Shown here: positions 21,501 through 35,459 of the stretch, in pieces
Layout of the letters: each line of letters starts with the position of its first letter
Numbering within the stretch: the first letter of the stretch is position 1
Assembly: GCA_964035545.1 (NCBI GenBank)
Contig: OZ037767.1
Location: 12,319,081-12,383,080 of the forward strand
Direction of reading: 5' to 3'
Source of the DNA: Bugula neritina
Lineage: Eukaryota > Bryozoa > Gymnolaemata > Cheilostomatida > Bugulidae
DNA: 64,000 bases
Made by a program: the position numbers and the translations under genes
Notes under the pieces: model-generated
Databases searched by the model: none
Told to the model about the DNA's origin: nothing
Seen by the model: the letters and a program-made list of their open reading frames with translations, nothing else

Positions 21501-24328
21501 GCATGTTTTAGCGCATTTGGGAATGTTTTAGCACATTTGGGCACTGTTAGGCACGCTAGTCCTAACATTAGCACTAATGGGCACAATTCAGAACCTCTGG
21601 GCACTTATTAGTACTATTAGCATATCTTGCTGAAATTAGCACGTTTGCGCATGTTTCAGCGCATTTGGGCGCTGTTGAGCACACTAGTTCTACTATTAGC
21701 ACTATTATGCATGTTTTAGAACATTTGGGCACTTATTGGTACTATTAGCATAATTGGCTCAATTTAGAAGATTTGGGTACTGTTAGGCACACTTGTTCTA
21801 GATTTGGCACTATTGGGCACAATTCAGAACCTCACGTTTCAGAACCTCTGGGCACTTATTGGTACTATTAGCATATTTGGGTTGATTTGGCACATTTGGG
21901 CATGTTTTAGCACATTTGGGCACTGTTGAGCACACTTGTTCTAGTTTTAGCACTATTGGGCACGTTTAAGAACTTCTGGGCACTAATTGGTACTATTAGC
22001 ATAATTGGCTCAAGATAGTGCATTTGGGCACTGTCGAGCACATTTGTTCTAGTTTTAGCACTATTGGGCTTATTTCAGAACCTCTGGGAACTTATTGGTA
22101 CTATTAGCTTCTTTGGCTCAAACTAGCACAGTTAGGCACTGTTGAGCACACTAGTTCTAGTTTTAGCACTATTGGGCAAGTTTCAGAATTTCTGGGAACT
22201 TATTGGTACTATTAGCATATTTGGCTCAAATCAGCACATTTGCGCATGTTTTAACACATTTGGGCACTGTTGAGCACACTAATTCTACTATTAGCACTAC
22301 TGGGCATGTTTCAGAATTTTTGGGCACTTATTGGTACTATTAGCATATTTGGCTCAATTTCAAGCCTTTGAGTACTGTTAGGCACACTCGTTCTAGTTTT
22401 AGCACTATTGGGCACGCTTCAGAACCTCTTGGCACTTATTGGTACTATTAGCATGCTTTTCTCATTATAGCATAATTTGGGCATGTTTTAGCACATTTGG
22501 GCACTGTTAGGCACACTTATTCTAGTTTTAGCACTATTCGGCACGCTTCAAAACTCCTTGGCACTTATTGGTACTATTAGCATGCTTTTCTCAATATAGC
22601 ATATTTTGGGCACGTTTCAGAACCTCACGTTTTAGAACCTCTGGGCACTTATTGGTACTATTAGCATATTTGGCTTGATTTAGCACATTTGGGCACTGTT
22701 GAGCACACTTGTTCTAGTTTTAGCAGTATTGGGCCTGTTTCAGAACTTCTGGGCACTAATTGGTACTATTAGCATAATTGGCTCAAGATAGCACAGTTGG
22801 GCACTGTTGAGCACACTTGTTCTAGTTTTAGCACTGTTGGGCATGTTTCAGAACTTCTGGAAACTTATTGGTACTATTAGCAAATTTGGTTTGATTTAGC
22901 ACATTTGCGCATGTTTTAGCACATTTGGACACTGTTGAGCACACTTGTTCTAGTTTTCGCATTATTGGGCTTGTTTCAGAACCTCTGGGAACTTATTGGT
23001 ACTGATAGCATATTTGGCTCAAACTAGCGCATTTGGCTACTGTTAGGCACACTTGTTCTAGTTTTGGCACTATTGGGCACATTTCAGAACCTCACGTTTC
23101 AGAACCTTCGGGCACTTATTTGTACTATTAGCATATTTGGCTTGATTTAGCACATTTGGGCATGTTTCAGCACATTTGGGCACTGTTAGGCATGCTAGTT
23201 CTACTACCAGCACTATTGGGCACGTTTCAGAACCTCTGGGCACTAATTGGTACTATTAGCATATTTGGCTCAATTTAGTACATTTGGGCATGTTTTAGCG
23301 GAATGGCAAAATTTTAGCAGATTTGAGCACTGTCAAGCACACTAGTCCTAGCATGAGCACTATTGGGCACAATTCAGAACTTCTGGGCACTAATAGATAC
23401 TATTAGTATAATTGGCTCAATTTAGAACATTTGGGTACGGTTAGGCTCATTTGTCCTAGTTTTAGCACCATTGGGCACGTTTCAGAACCTTCGGGCACTT
23501 ATTTGTACTATTAGCATATTTGGCTTGATTTAGCACATTTGGGCATGTTTCAGCACATTTGGGCACTGTTAGGCACGCTAGTTCTACTACCAGCACTATT
23601 GGGCACGTTTCAGAACTTTTGGGCACTAATTGGTGCTATTAGCATATTTGGCCTAATTTAGAACCTTTGGGTACTGTTAGGCACACTTGTTCTAGTTTTA
23701 GCACGATTGGGCACGCTTCAGAACCTCTTGGCACTTATTGGTACTATTGGCATGCTTTTCTCAATATAGCATAATTTGGGCATGTTTCAGCACATTCGGG
23801 CACTGTTAGGCACACTTGTTCTACTACCAGCACTATTGGCCACGTTTCAGAACCTCTTGGCACCTATTGGTACTATTAGCATAATTGGCTTAAGATAGCG
23901 CATTTGGGCACTGTTGAGGACACTAGTTCTACTCTTAGCACTATTGGGCATGTTTTAGAACTTTTGGGCACTTATTGGTACTATTAGCATTTTTGGCTCA
24001 ATTTAGAACCTTTTGGTACTGTTAGGCATACTTGTTCTAGTTTTAGCACTATTGGGTACGTTTCAGAACCTCACGTTTCAGAACCTCTGGGCACTCATTT
24101 GTACTATTAGCATATTTAGCTTGAATTAGCACATTTGGGCATGTTTCAGCACATTTGGGCACTGTTAGGCACGCTAGTTCTACTACCAGCACTATTGGGC
24201 ACGTTTCAGAACCTCTGGGCACTAATTGGTACTATTAGCATATTTGGCTCAATTTAGTACATTTGGGTATGTTTCAGCGCAATGGGAATGTTTTAGCAGA
24301 TTTGAGCACTGTCAAGCGCACTAGTCCT
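13862..24328 (+). repeat. Sat2 block C
   Basis: About 10.5 kb of ~108-128-bp units in plus orientation. Variants include units with GCATGCTTTTCTCAATATAGC, GCGCAATGGGAAAG and AGCACGTTTGCGCATG, which recur in long blocks and define higher-order duplications. Short open frames in this block are translations of the repeat. Confidence 0.95.
19700..22835. repeat. Sat2 higher-order repeat, ~1.66-kb period, two copies
   Basis: About 19700-21190 matches 21364-22835 with a constant offset of 1664 bp. The second copy has lost one ~20-bp sub-repeat near 22697. Several rare variants (for example GTGCATTTGGGCACTGTCGAGC) are shared in order, so the block was copied as a unit. Confidence 0.85.
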
Positions 24329-25084
24329 CACAGGATAGTTAAGGGCAACCTTTTAGCTGCAACTACCTTGCTGAGGTTTGCATTGTAATCATATAAGAAT
24401 TCAGTACCAGTAATATAAAATCTCACCTAATTGTGCTAGAGTCAAAATTTAAAAACTATACTGTAGATCTTCTTTTTCTCCAGGGTAAGTTTTTTGGAAA
24501 TTTCAATTTTCATTTTTTTTGCAAAGTTATAGACAAAAAACGGCCCAATTTTGGCCATTTTTGCCTGAAAAGCTGACTTTTCAGTACCAGTAAAATATCT
24601 CAGCAGCAAAGCATGATATCTGAATAAAAATTGCACTGCTGGAATCCTGAGATATTTCTCCAGGGTAAATTTTTTTCTTTTTCCAATAACTTTTCTAGAT
24701 TGCCCACAAATTGGTGATTTATACACTGAAAATGCCATATTTTTTCACAGTAAATTAGCAGCGCGCAGTGCTTCACGCTTCAATGAGCACGTAGGGATGA
24801 GAAGATATTGGCGCGTACATGCTAATTATAGGCTTACTAGCCGACAGGCTACAATGAATAGCTTGCTTGGTACTTTGTTTATGTAGCGCCTATAATGGAA
24901 TGTTGATAGATAACACAGCCCTAATGAAGGTTGCTGCTTATTGGTTGTAGTTTAATCTTAGGCTAAACATTTGCAAGTAGGCAACACGCATGCCACCCGC
25001 AGAGTAGTATTATTCAAGAACCTAAACTACATTTTGAGAGAAATTTATGATATTCTTAGTGAGGATGCCCTTAACTATCCTGTG
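24329..25084 (+). mobile_element. 756-bp non-autonomous DNA transposon, copy 2
   Basis: It has the same length, orientation and termini (CACAGGATAGTTAAGGG ... CCCTTAACTATCCTGTG) as copy 1, with a few percent divergence. It sits in a sat2 unit at AGTCCT/CTAGCATT, giving a 2-bp target duplication CT. The target differs from that of copy 1, so the two are independent insertions and were not co-amplified with the satellite. Confidence 0.9.
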
Positions 25085-25169
25085 CTAGCATTAGCACTAA
25101 TGGGCACAATTCAGAACTTCTGGGCACTAATAGTAACTGTTAGCATATTTGGCTCAATTTAGCACAATT

Positions 25170-28100
25170 ACGCATGTTTCAGCACGTTTGGGCACTGTTA
25201 AGCACATTTGTTCTATATTTAGCACTATTCGGCACATTTCAGAACTTCACAACACTTATTCGTACTATTAGCATGTTTGGCTCAATTTAGCGCGTTTGGG
25301 CATGTTTTTGGCATTTTTGGGCACTGATTAGCACACTTGTTCTACTTTGAGCACTAATGGGCACGTTTCAGAACATCAGGGCACTTATAGGTACAATTAG
25401 CATATTTGGCTAAACTTAGCACATTTGGGCATGTTTTAGCTTATTTGGCACTGTTGAGCACACTGGTTCTACTATTAGCAACATTGGCCACATTTCAGAA
25501 CCGCTGGGCACTTATTGGTACTATTAGTATATTTTGCTCAATTTAGCATATTTGGGCTTGTTTTAACACATTTGGGCATTGTTAAGCACACTAGTTCTAT
25601 TATTGGCACTATTGGCCTCAATTCAAAACTTCTGGGCACTTATTGGTACTATTAGCATATTTGGCACAATTTAGCCCACTACGGCATGTTTTGGCACATT
25701 TGGGCACTGATGAGCACACCAGTTCTACTATGAGCACTATTGGGCACGTTTCAGAATATCAGGGCACTTATTGGTACTATAGGCATATTTGGCTCAAATT
25801 AGCACATTTGGGCATGTTTTAGCACATTTTGGCATTATTTAGCTCATTTTGGCATGTTTCAGCACGTTTGGGCACTGTTAGGCACATTTGTTCTATGTTT
25901 AGCACTATTCAGCACGTCTCAGATTTTCACAGCACTTATCGGTACTACTAGCATGTTTGGCTCAATTTAGCACATTTGGGCATGTTTTAGCACATTTGGG
26001 CACTGATGAGCACACTAGTTCAACTTTGAGCACTATTGAACACGTTTCAGAACATCAGGGCACTTATAGGTACTATTCGCACTATTAGGCATATTTTAAA
26101 ACTGTTGGGCACTTATTGGTACTATTAGCATATTTGGCTTAATTTAGAACCTTTGGGTACTGTTAGGCACACTTGTTCTAGTTTTGGCACTATTTGGCAC
26201 GTTTCAGAACCTGACGTTTCAGAATCTCTTGGCACCTATTGGTACTATTAGCATAATTGGCTCAAGATAGCGCATTTGAGCACTGTTGAGCACACTTGTT
26301 ATAGTTTTCGCATTATTGGGCTTGCTTCAGAACTTCTGGGAACTTATTGGTACTGTTAGCATTTATGGCTCAAACTAGCGCATTTGGGTGCTGTTAGGCA
26401 CACTTGTTCTAGTTTTGGCACTATTGGGCATGTTTCAGAATCTCACGTTTCAGAACCTCTGGGCACTTATTAGTACTATCAGAATATTTGGCTTGAGTTA
26501 GCACATTTGGGCATGTTTCAGCACATTTGGGCACTGTTAGGCACACTAGTTCTACTACCAGCGATAGTGGTCTTGTTTCAGAACCGCTGGGCACTAATTC
26601 AGACTATTAGCATATTTGGCTCAATTTAGTACGTTTTGGCATGTTTTAGCCAATTGGGAATGTTTTAGTAGATTTGAGCACTGTCACGCACACTAGTCCT
26701 AGCATTAGCACTATTGGCACAATTCAGAACCTCTGGGCACTAATAGACACTATTAGCATAATTGGCTAATTTTAGCATATTTGGGCATGTTTTAGCACGT
26801 ATGGGCATGTTTTAGCACATTTAGGCATGTTTTAGCCCATTTGGGCACTGTTGAGCACACTTGTTCTAGTTTTAGCACTATTGGGCACGTTTCAGAACCT
26901 CACGTTTCAAAACCTCTAAGCACTTATTGGTACTATTAGCATATTTAGCTTGATTTAGCACATTTGGGCATGTTTTAGCACATTTGGGCACTGTTGAGCA
27001 CACTTGTTCTAGTTTTAGCACTATTGGGCTCGTTTCAAACCTCTGGGAACTTATCGGTACTATTAGCTTATTTGGCTGAAATCAGCGCATTTGCGCGTGT
27101 TTTAGCACATTTGGGCACTGTTGAGCACACTAGTTCTACTATTAGCACTACTGGGCATGTTTCAGAATTCTTCGGCACTTAGTGGTACTATTAGCATATT
27201 TGGCTCAATTTCGAACCTTTGGGTACTGTTAGGCACACTTGTTCTAGTTTTAGCACTATTGGGCACGCTTCAGAACCTCTTGGCACTTATTGGTACTATT
27301 AACATGCTTTTCTCAATATAGCATAATTTGGGCATGTTTCAGCACATTTGGGCACTGTTAGGCACACTTGTTCTACTACCAGCACTATTGACCACGTTTC
27401 AGAACCTCTTGGCACCTATTGGTACTATTAGCATAATTGGCTCAAGATAGCGCATTTGGGCACTGTTGAGCACACTAGTTCTACTCTTAGCACTATTGGG
27501 CATGTTTTAGAACTTTTGGGCTCTTATTGGTACTATTAGCATATTTGGCTCAAATTAGAACCTTTGGGTACTGTTGGGCACACTTGTTCTAGTTTTAGCA
27601 CTCTTGGGCACAATTCAGAACTTCTGGGCACTAATAATAACTATTAGTATAATTGGCTCAATTTAGAACATTTGGGTAAGGTTAGGCTCCTTTGTTCTAG
27701 TTTTAGCACTATTGGGTACGTTTCAGAACCTCACGTTTTAGAACCTCTGGGCACTTATTGGTACTATTAGCATATTTGGCTTGATTTAGCACATTTGGGC
27801 ATGTTTTAGCACATTTGGGCACTGTTGAGCACACTTGTTTTAGTTTTAGCAGTATTGGGCCTGTTTCAGAACTTCTGGGCACTAATTGGTACTATTAGCA
27901 TAATTGGCTCAAGATAGCACAGTTGGGCACTGTTGAGCACACTTGTTCTAGTTTTAGCACTATTGGGCACGTTTCAGATTTTCCGGGAACTTATTGGTAC
28001 TATTAGCATATTTGGCTTGATTTAGCACATTTGCGCATGTTTTAGCACATTTGGGAACTGTTGAGCACACTAGTTCTACTATTAGCACTACTGGGCATGT

Positions 28101-30371
28101 TTCAGAATTTTTGGGCACTTATTGGTACTATTAGCATATTTGGCTCAATTTTGAACCTTTGGGTACTGTTAGGCACACTTGTTCTAGTTTTAGCACTATT
28201 GGGCGTGCTTCAGAACTTCTTAGCACTTATTGGTACTATTAGCATGCTTTTCTCAATATAGCATATTTTGGGCATGTTTCAGCACATTTGGGCACTGTTA
28301 GGCACACTTGTTCTACTACCAGCATTATTGGCCACGTTTCAGAACCTCACCTTTCAGAACCTCTGGGCACTTATTGGTACTATTAGCATATTTGGCTTGA
28401 TTTAGCACATTTGCGCATGTTTTAGCACATTTGGGCACTGTTGAGCACACTAGTTCTACTATTAGCACTACTGGGCATGTTTCAGAACTTTTGGGCACTT
28501 ATTGGTACTATTAGCATATTTGGCCTAATTTAGAACCTTTGGGTACTGTTAGGCACACTTGTTCTAATTTGGGCACTATTCGGCACGTTTCAGAACCTCA
28601 CGTTTCAGAACCTCTGGGCACTCATTTGTGCTATTAGCATATTTGGCTCCATTTAGAACATTTGGGTACTGTTAGGCACACTTGTTCTAGTTTTGGCACT
28701 ATTGGGCATCTTTCAGAACCTCACGTTTCAGAACCTCTGGGCACTTATTGGTACTATCAGAATATTTGGCTTGAGTTAGCACATTTGGGCATGTTTCAGC
28801 ACATTTGGGCACTGTTAGGCACATTAGTTCTACTACCAGCGCTATTGGGCTTGTTTCAGAACCGCTGGGCACTAATTCGTACTATCAGCATATTTGGCTC
28901 AACTTAGTACGTTTGGGCATGTTTTAGCCAATTGGGAGTGTTTTAGCAGATTTGAGCACTGTCACGCACACTAGTCCTAGCATTAGCACTATTTGGCACA
29001 ATTCAGAACCTCTGGGCACTAATAGATACTATTAGCATAATTGGCTAAGTTTAGCATATTTGGGCATGTTTTAGCACGTATGGGCATGTTTTAGCACATT
29101 TAGGCATGTTTTAGCAGATTTGGGCAGTGTTAAGCACATTTGTTCTATATTTAGCACTATTCGGCACGTTTCAGAACTTCACAACACTTATTCGTACTAT
29201 TAGCATGTTTGGCTCAATTTAGCGCGTTTGGGCATGTTTTGGCATTTTTGGGCACTGATTAGCACACTTGTTCTACCTTGAGCAATATTCGGCACGTTTC
29301 AGAACATCAGTGCACTTATAGGTACTATTAGCATATTTGGCTAAACTTAGCACATTTGGGCATGTTTTAGCACATTTGGCGCTGTTGAGCACACTGGTTC
29401 TACTATTAGCAACATTGGCCACATTTCAGAACCGCTGGGCACTTATTGGTACTATTAGTATATTTGGCTCAATTTAGCATATTTGGGCTTGTTTTAACAC
29501 ATTTGGGCATTGTTAAGCACACTAGTTCTATTATTGATACTATTGGCCTCAATTCAAAATTTCCGGGCACTTATTGGTAGTATTAGCATATTTGGCACAA
29601 TTTAGCCCACTACGGCATGTTTTGGCACATTTGGGCACTGATGAGCACACCAGTTCTACTATGAGCACTATTGGGCACGTTTCAGAATATCAGGGCACTT
29701 ATTGGTACTATAGGCATATTTGGCTCAAATTAGCACATTTGGGCATGTTTTAGCACATTTTGGCATTATTTAGCTCATTTTGGCATGTTTCAGCACGTTT
29801 GGGCACTGTTAGGCACATTTGTTCTTTGTTTAGCACTATTCAGCACGTTTCAGATTTTCACAGCACTTATCGGTACTACTAGCATGTTTGGCTCAATTTA
29901 GCACAGTTGGGCATGTTTTAGCACATTTGGGCACTGATGAGCACACTAGTTCTACTTTGAGCACTATTGAACACGTTTCAGAACATCAGGGCACTTATAG
30001 GTACTATTAGCACTATTAGGCATGTTTTAAAACTGTTGGGCACTTATTGGTACTATTAGCATATTTGGCCTAATTTAGAACCTTTGGGTACTGTTAGGCA
30101 CACTTGTTCTAGTTTTGGCACTATTTGGCACGTTTCAGAACCTGACTTTTCAGAACCTCTTGGCACCTATTGGTACTATTAGCATAACTGGCTCAAGATA
30201 GCGCATTTGGGCACTGTTGAGCACACTTGTTATAGTTTTCGCATTATTGGGCTTGTTTCAGAACCTCTGGGAACTTATTGGTACTGTTAGCATTTATGGC
30301 TCAAACTAGCGCATTTGGGTGCTGTTAGGCATACTTGTTCTAGTTTTGGCACTATTGGGCACATTTCAGAA
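25170..30371. repeat. Sat2 higher-order duplication, ~1.27 kb, offset ~3.93 kb
   Basis: The order of variants at 25170-26440 is repeated at 29102-30371 (offset 3931-3932). It includes the distinctive CACAACACTTATTCGTACT and GTTATAGTTTTCGCATTATT units. Confidence 0.8.
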
Positions 30372-30459
30372 CCTCACTTTTCAGAACCTCTGGGCACTTA
30401 TTGTACTATTAGCATATTTGGCTTGATTTAGCACATTTGGGCATATTTCAGCACATTTG

Positions 30460-32550
30460 GGCACTGTTAGGCACGCTAGTTCTACTACCAGCACTATTGG
30501 GCATGTTTCAGAACCACTGGGCACTAATTGGCACTATTAGCATATTTGGATCAATTTAGTACATTTGGGCATGTTTTAGCGCATTTGGGAATGTTTTAGC
30601 ACATTTGGGCACTGTTAGGCACGCTGGTCCTAACATTAGCACTAATCGGCACAATTCAGAACTTCTGGGCACTAATAGATGCTATTAGCATATTTGGCTC
30701 AATTTAGAACATTTGGGTACGGTTAGGCCCATTTGTTATAGTTTTAGCACTATTGGGCACGTTTCAGAACCTCACGTTTTAGAACCCCTGGGCACTTGTT
30801 GGTACTTTTAGCATATTTGGCTTGATTTAGCACATTTGGGCATGTTTTAGCACAGTTGGGCACTGTTACGCACATTTGTTCTATATTTAGCATTATTCGG
30901 CACGTTTCAGAACTTCACAACACTTATCGGTACTATTAGCATGTTTGGCTCAATTTAGCGCATTTTGGTGTGTTTTGGCACTTTTGGGCACTGATTAGCA
31001 CACTAATTCTACCTTGGGCACTATTGGGCACGTTTCAGAACATCAGGGCAATTATAGGCACTATTAGCATATTTGGCTAAACTTAGCACATTTGGGCATG
31101 TTTTAGCACATTTGACACTGTTGAGCACACTGGTTCTACTATTAACAACATTGGCCACATTTCAGAACTTCTGGGAACTTATTGGCACTATTAGCATATT
31201 TGCTTTGATTTAGCACATTTGCGCATGTTTTAGCACATTTGAGCACTGTTGAGCACACTATTTCTACTATTAGCACTACTGGGCATGTTTCAGAACTTTT
31301 GGGCACTTATTGGTACTATTAGCATATTTGGCCTAATTTAGAACCTTTGGGTACTGTTAGGCACACTTGTTCTAATTTGGGCACTATTCGTCACGTTTCA
31401 GAACCTCACGTTTCAGAAACTCTGGGCACTTATTGTACTATTAGCATATTTGGCTTGATTTAGCACATTTGGCATATTTCAGCACATTTGGGCACTGTTA
31501 GGCACGCTAGTTCTACTACCAGCACTATTGGGCATGTTTCAGAACCTCTGGGCACTAATTGGTACTATTAGCATATTTGGCTCAATTTAGTACATTTGGG
31601 CATGTTTTAGCGCATTTGGGAATGTTTTAGCACATTTGGGCACTGTTAGGCACGCTGGTCCTAACATTAGCACTAATGGGCACAATTCAGAACTTCTGGG
31701 CACTAATAGATGCTATTAGCATATTTGGCTCAATTTAGAACATTTGGGTACGGTTAGGCTCATTTGTTATAGTTTTAGCACTATTGGGCACGTTTCAGAA
31801 CCTCACGTTTTAGAACCTCTGGGCACTTGTTGGTACTATTAGCATATTTGGCTTGATTTAGCACATTTGGGCATGTTTTAGCACATTTGGGCACTGTTGA
31901 GCACACTTGTTCTAGTTTTAGCAGTATTGGGCCTGTTTCAGAACTTCTGGGCAGTAATTGGTAATATTAGCATAATTGGCTCAAGATAGCACAGTTGGGC
32001 ACTGTTACGCACATTTGTTCTATATTTAGCATTATTCGGCACGTTTCAGAACTTCACAACACTTCTCGGTACTATTAGCATGTTTGGCTCAATTCAGCGC
32101 ATTTTGGTGTGTTTTGGCACTTTTGGGCACTGATTAGCACACTAATTCCACCTTGAGCACTATTGGGCACGTTTCAGAACATCAGGGCAATTATTGGTAC
32201 TATTAGCATATTTGGCTAAACTTAGCACATTTGGGCATGTTTTAGCACATTTGACACTGTTGAGCACACTGGTTCTACTATTAGCAACATTGGCCACATT
32301 TCAGAACTTCTGGGAACTTATTGGCACTATTAGCATATTTGGCTTGATTTAGCACATTTGCGCATGTTTTAGCACATTTGAGCACTGTTGAGCACACTAT
32401 TTCTACTATTAGCACTACTGGGCATGTTTCAGAACTTTTGGGCACTTATTGGTACTATTAGCATATTTGGCCTAATTCAGAACCTTTGGGTACTGTTAGG
32501 CACACTTGTTCTAATTTGGGCACTATTCGGCATGTTTCAGAACCTTACGT
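30460..32550. repeat. Sat2 local duplications, ~1.03- and ~1.14-kb offsets
   Basis: About 30460-30870 matches 31491-31900 (offset 1031), and about 30865-31410 matches 32003-32550 (offset 1137). Neighbouring blocks have different offsets, so unit numbers changed between the two copies. Confidence 0.75.
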
Positions 32551-33886
32551 TTCCGAAACTCTGGGCACTCATTTGTGCTATTAGCATATTTGGCTCGATT
32601 TAGAACATTTGGGTACTGTTAGGCACACTTGTTCTAGTTTTGGCACTATTGGGCATGTTTCAGAATCTCACGTTTCAGAACCTCTGGGCAGTTATTGGTA
32701 CTATCAGAATATTTGGCTTGAGTTAGCACATTTGGGCATGTTTCAGCGCATTTGGGCACTGTTAGGCACACTAGTTCTACTACCAGCGCTATTGGGCTTG
32801 TTTCAGAACCTCTGGGCACTAATTCGTACTATTAGCATATTTGGCTCAATTTAGTACATTTGGGCATGTTTTAGCCAATTGGGAATGTTTTAGCAGATTT
32901 GAGCACTGTCATGCACACTAGTCCTAGCATTAGCACTATTGGGCACAATTCAGAACATCTGGGCACTAATAGATACTATTAGCATAATTGGCTAATTTTA
33001 GCATATTTGGGCAAGTTTTAGCACGTATGGGCATGTTTTAGCACATTTAGGCATGTTTTAGCACATTTGGGCACTGTTAAGCACACTAGTTCTACTATTA
33101 GCAACACTGGGCACATTTAAGAACTTCTGGGCACTTATTGGTAATATTAGCATATTTGGCGCAATTTAGCACATTTGGGCATGTTTCAGCACCTTTGGGC
33201 ACTGTTAAGCACACTAGTTCTACTATTAGCAACATTGGCCACATTTCAGAACCGCTCGGCACTTATTGGTACTATTAGTATATTCGGCTCAATTTAGCAT
33301 ATTTGGGCATGTTTTAACACATTTGGGCACTGATGAGCACACCAGTTCTACTATGAGCACTATTGGGCACGTTTCAGAATATCAGGGCACTTATTGGTAC
33401 TATAGGCATATTTGGCCCAAATTAGCACATTTGAGCATGTTTCAGCACGTTTGGGCATTGTTAAGCACATTTGATCTATGTTTAGCACTATTCGGCACGT
33501 TTCAGCAGTCTACAGCACTTATTAGTACCAATAGAAGGTTTGGCTCCAATTGGGCACATTTGGGCATGTTTTAGCACGTTTGGGCGCACTAGTTCTACTG
33601 TTAATACTATTGGGCATGTTCCAGAACATCAGGGCACTTATTGGTACTATAATCATGTTTGGCAAAATTTAGCACATTTGGGAAAGTTTTAGCACATTTG
33701 GGCACTGTTAAACACACTAGTTCTACTGTTAGCACTATTGGGTTCGTTCAGAACATCAGGGTACTTATTGGTACTATTTCATATTTGGCTAAATTTCGCA
33801 CATTTGGGCATGTTTTACCACATTTAGGCAGTGTTGAGCACACTAGTTTTACTATAAGCGCTATTGGGCACGTTTTAGCATTTCTG

Positions 33887-35397
33887 CACTGGATAGCTAA
33901 GGGCAACCTTTTAGCTGCAATTGCTTTGCTGAGGTTTGCATTGTAATCATATAAGAATTCAGTACCAGTAAAATAAAATCTCTTCTAACTTCGCTAGAGT
34001 CAAAATTCAAAACTGATGTTGTAGATCTCCTTTTTCTTCAGTGTAACTTTTTTTGAAATTTCAATTTTCATTTTTTTTGCAAAGTTATTGATAGAAAACT
34101 GCCCAATTTCGGCCAATTTTGCCGGAAAAGCTTACTTTTCAGTACCAGTGAAATATCTCAGCAGCAAAACATGATATCTGATTAAAACTTGCACTGCTGG
34201 AATCCTGAGACATTTCTCCAGGGCAGGTTTTTTTCTTTTTCCAATAACTCTTCTAGATTGCCCATAAATTAGTGCTCTATACACCGAAAATGCTATATGT
34301 TTTCATAGATAATTAGCAGCGAGCAGCACTCCACGCTTCAATGAGCATGTAGAGATGAGAAGGTATTGGCGCGTACATACTAATTACAGGCTTGCTAGCT
34401 GGCAGGCTATAATGAATAGCTTGCTTTGTACTTTGTTTATGTAGAACCCATAATGGAATGTTGACAGATAACGCAGCCCTAATGAAGCATAGGATAGTTA
34501 AGGGCATCCTCACTAAGAATATCATAAATTTCTCTCAAAATGTAGTTCAGGTTCTTGAATAATATTGCTCTGCGGGTAGCATGCAGGTTGCCTACTTGCA
34601 TTTGTTTAGCCTAACATTAAACTACAGCCAGTGAGCAGCAACCTTCATTAGGGCTGCGTTATCTAGCAACATTCCATTATGGATGCTACATAAACAAAAT
34701 ACAAAGCGTGCTATTCATTATAGCTTGCCAGCTAGCAAGCCTGTAACTATTATGTACGTGCCAATATCTTCTCATCCCTACGTGCTCATTGAAGCGTGAA
34801 GTGCTGCGCGCTGCTAGTTTCTTATGAAAAAATATGGTATTTTCAGTGTATAAATCACACATTTATGGGCAATCTAGCAGAGTTATTGGAAAATGAAAAA
34901 AGTTGCACTGGAGAAATATCTCAGGATTCTAGCAGTGCAATTTTTGTTCAGATATCATCTTTTGCTGCTGAGATATTTTACTGGTACTGAAAAGTCAGCT
35001 TTTCAGGCAAAATTGGCCAAAATTGGGCAGTTTGTTGTCTATAACTTTGCAAAAAAAATGAAAATTGAAATTTCCTAAAAGTTACACTGGGAAAAAAAAA
35101 GATCTACAACATAGTTTTTAAATTTTGACTCTAGCACAATTAGGTGAGATTTTATTTTACTGGTACTGAATTCTTATATGATTACAATGCAAACCTCAGC
35201 AAGGCAGTTGCAGCTAAAAGGTTGCCCTTAACTATCCTGTGAGGTTGCTGCTTATTGGCTGTAGTTTGATCTTAGACTAAACAATTGCAAGTAGGCAACA
35301 CGCATGCCACCCGCAAAGCCATATTATTCAAGAACCTAAACTACATTTTGAGGGAAATTTATCATATTCTTAGTGAGGATGCCCTAACTATCCTGTG
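33887..35397 (+). mobile_element. 756-bp transposon family, copy 3, split by a nested copy
   Basis: The left part (33887-34487) starts CACTGGATAGCTAAGGG and the right part (35242-35397) ends CTAACTATCCTGTG. Removing the nested copy gives an element of the family's usual length. The start is CACTG rather than CACAG, closer to the canonical CACTA-type terminus. The left flank is sat2 and the right flank is a Bel/Pao-like fragment, and no matching target duplication is visible, so rearrangement at one end is possible. Confidence 0.85.
34488..35241 (-). mobile_element. 756-bp transposon family, copy 4, nested in copy 3
   Basis: Complete 754-bp element in inverted orientation relative to copy 3, with ends CATAGGATAGTTAAGGG and CCCTTAACTATCCTGTG. 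The interrupted sequence of copy 3 (CCCTAATGAAGGTTGCTG in copy 2) shows a clean 2-bp duplication AG at 34486-34487 and 35242-35243. This is the clearest evidence for the length of the target duplication in this family. Confidence 0.92.
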
Positions 35398-35459
35398 TTT
35401 TTGTCTTTGCTTGTATGTTTGATTCATGGAGAGCTTTTGACAATGAATTTCGAGCTATA

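Larger units (their letters stand above)
25085..33886 (+). repeat. Sat2 block D
   Basis: About 8.8 kb of ~108-128-bp units in plus orientation. It includes a divergent sub-family with ACTTCACAACACTTATYGGTACT and CAGAACATCAGGGCACTTAT. It ends at the start of the nested transposon pair. Confidence 0.95.

Noticed and set aside
10325-33886. Dozens of 60-102-codon frames such as LGTYWYYQ...LAHLGMFQHIWALLGT
   Set aside because: They are translations of the sat2 unit, occur in several frames, and have no start context or splice signals.
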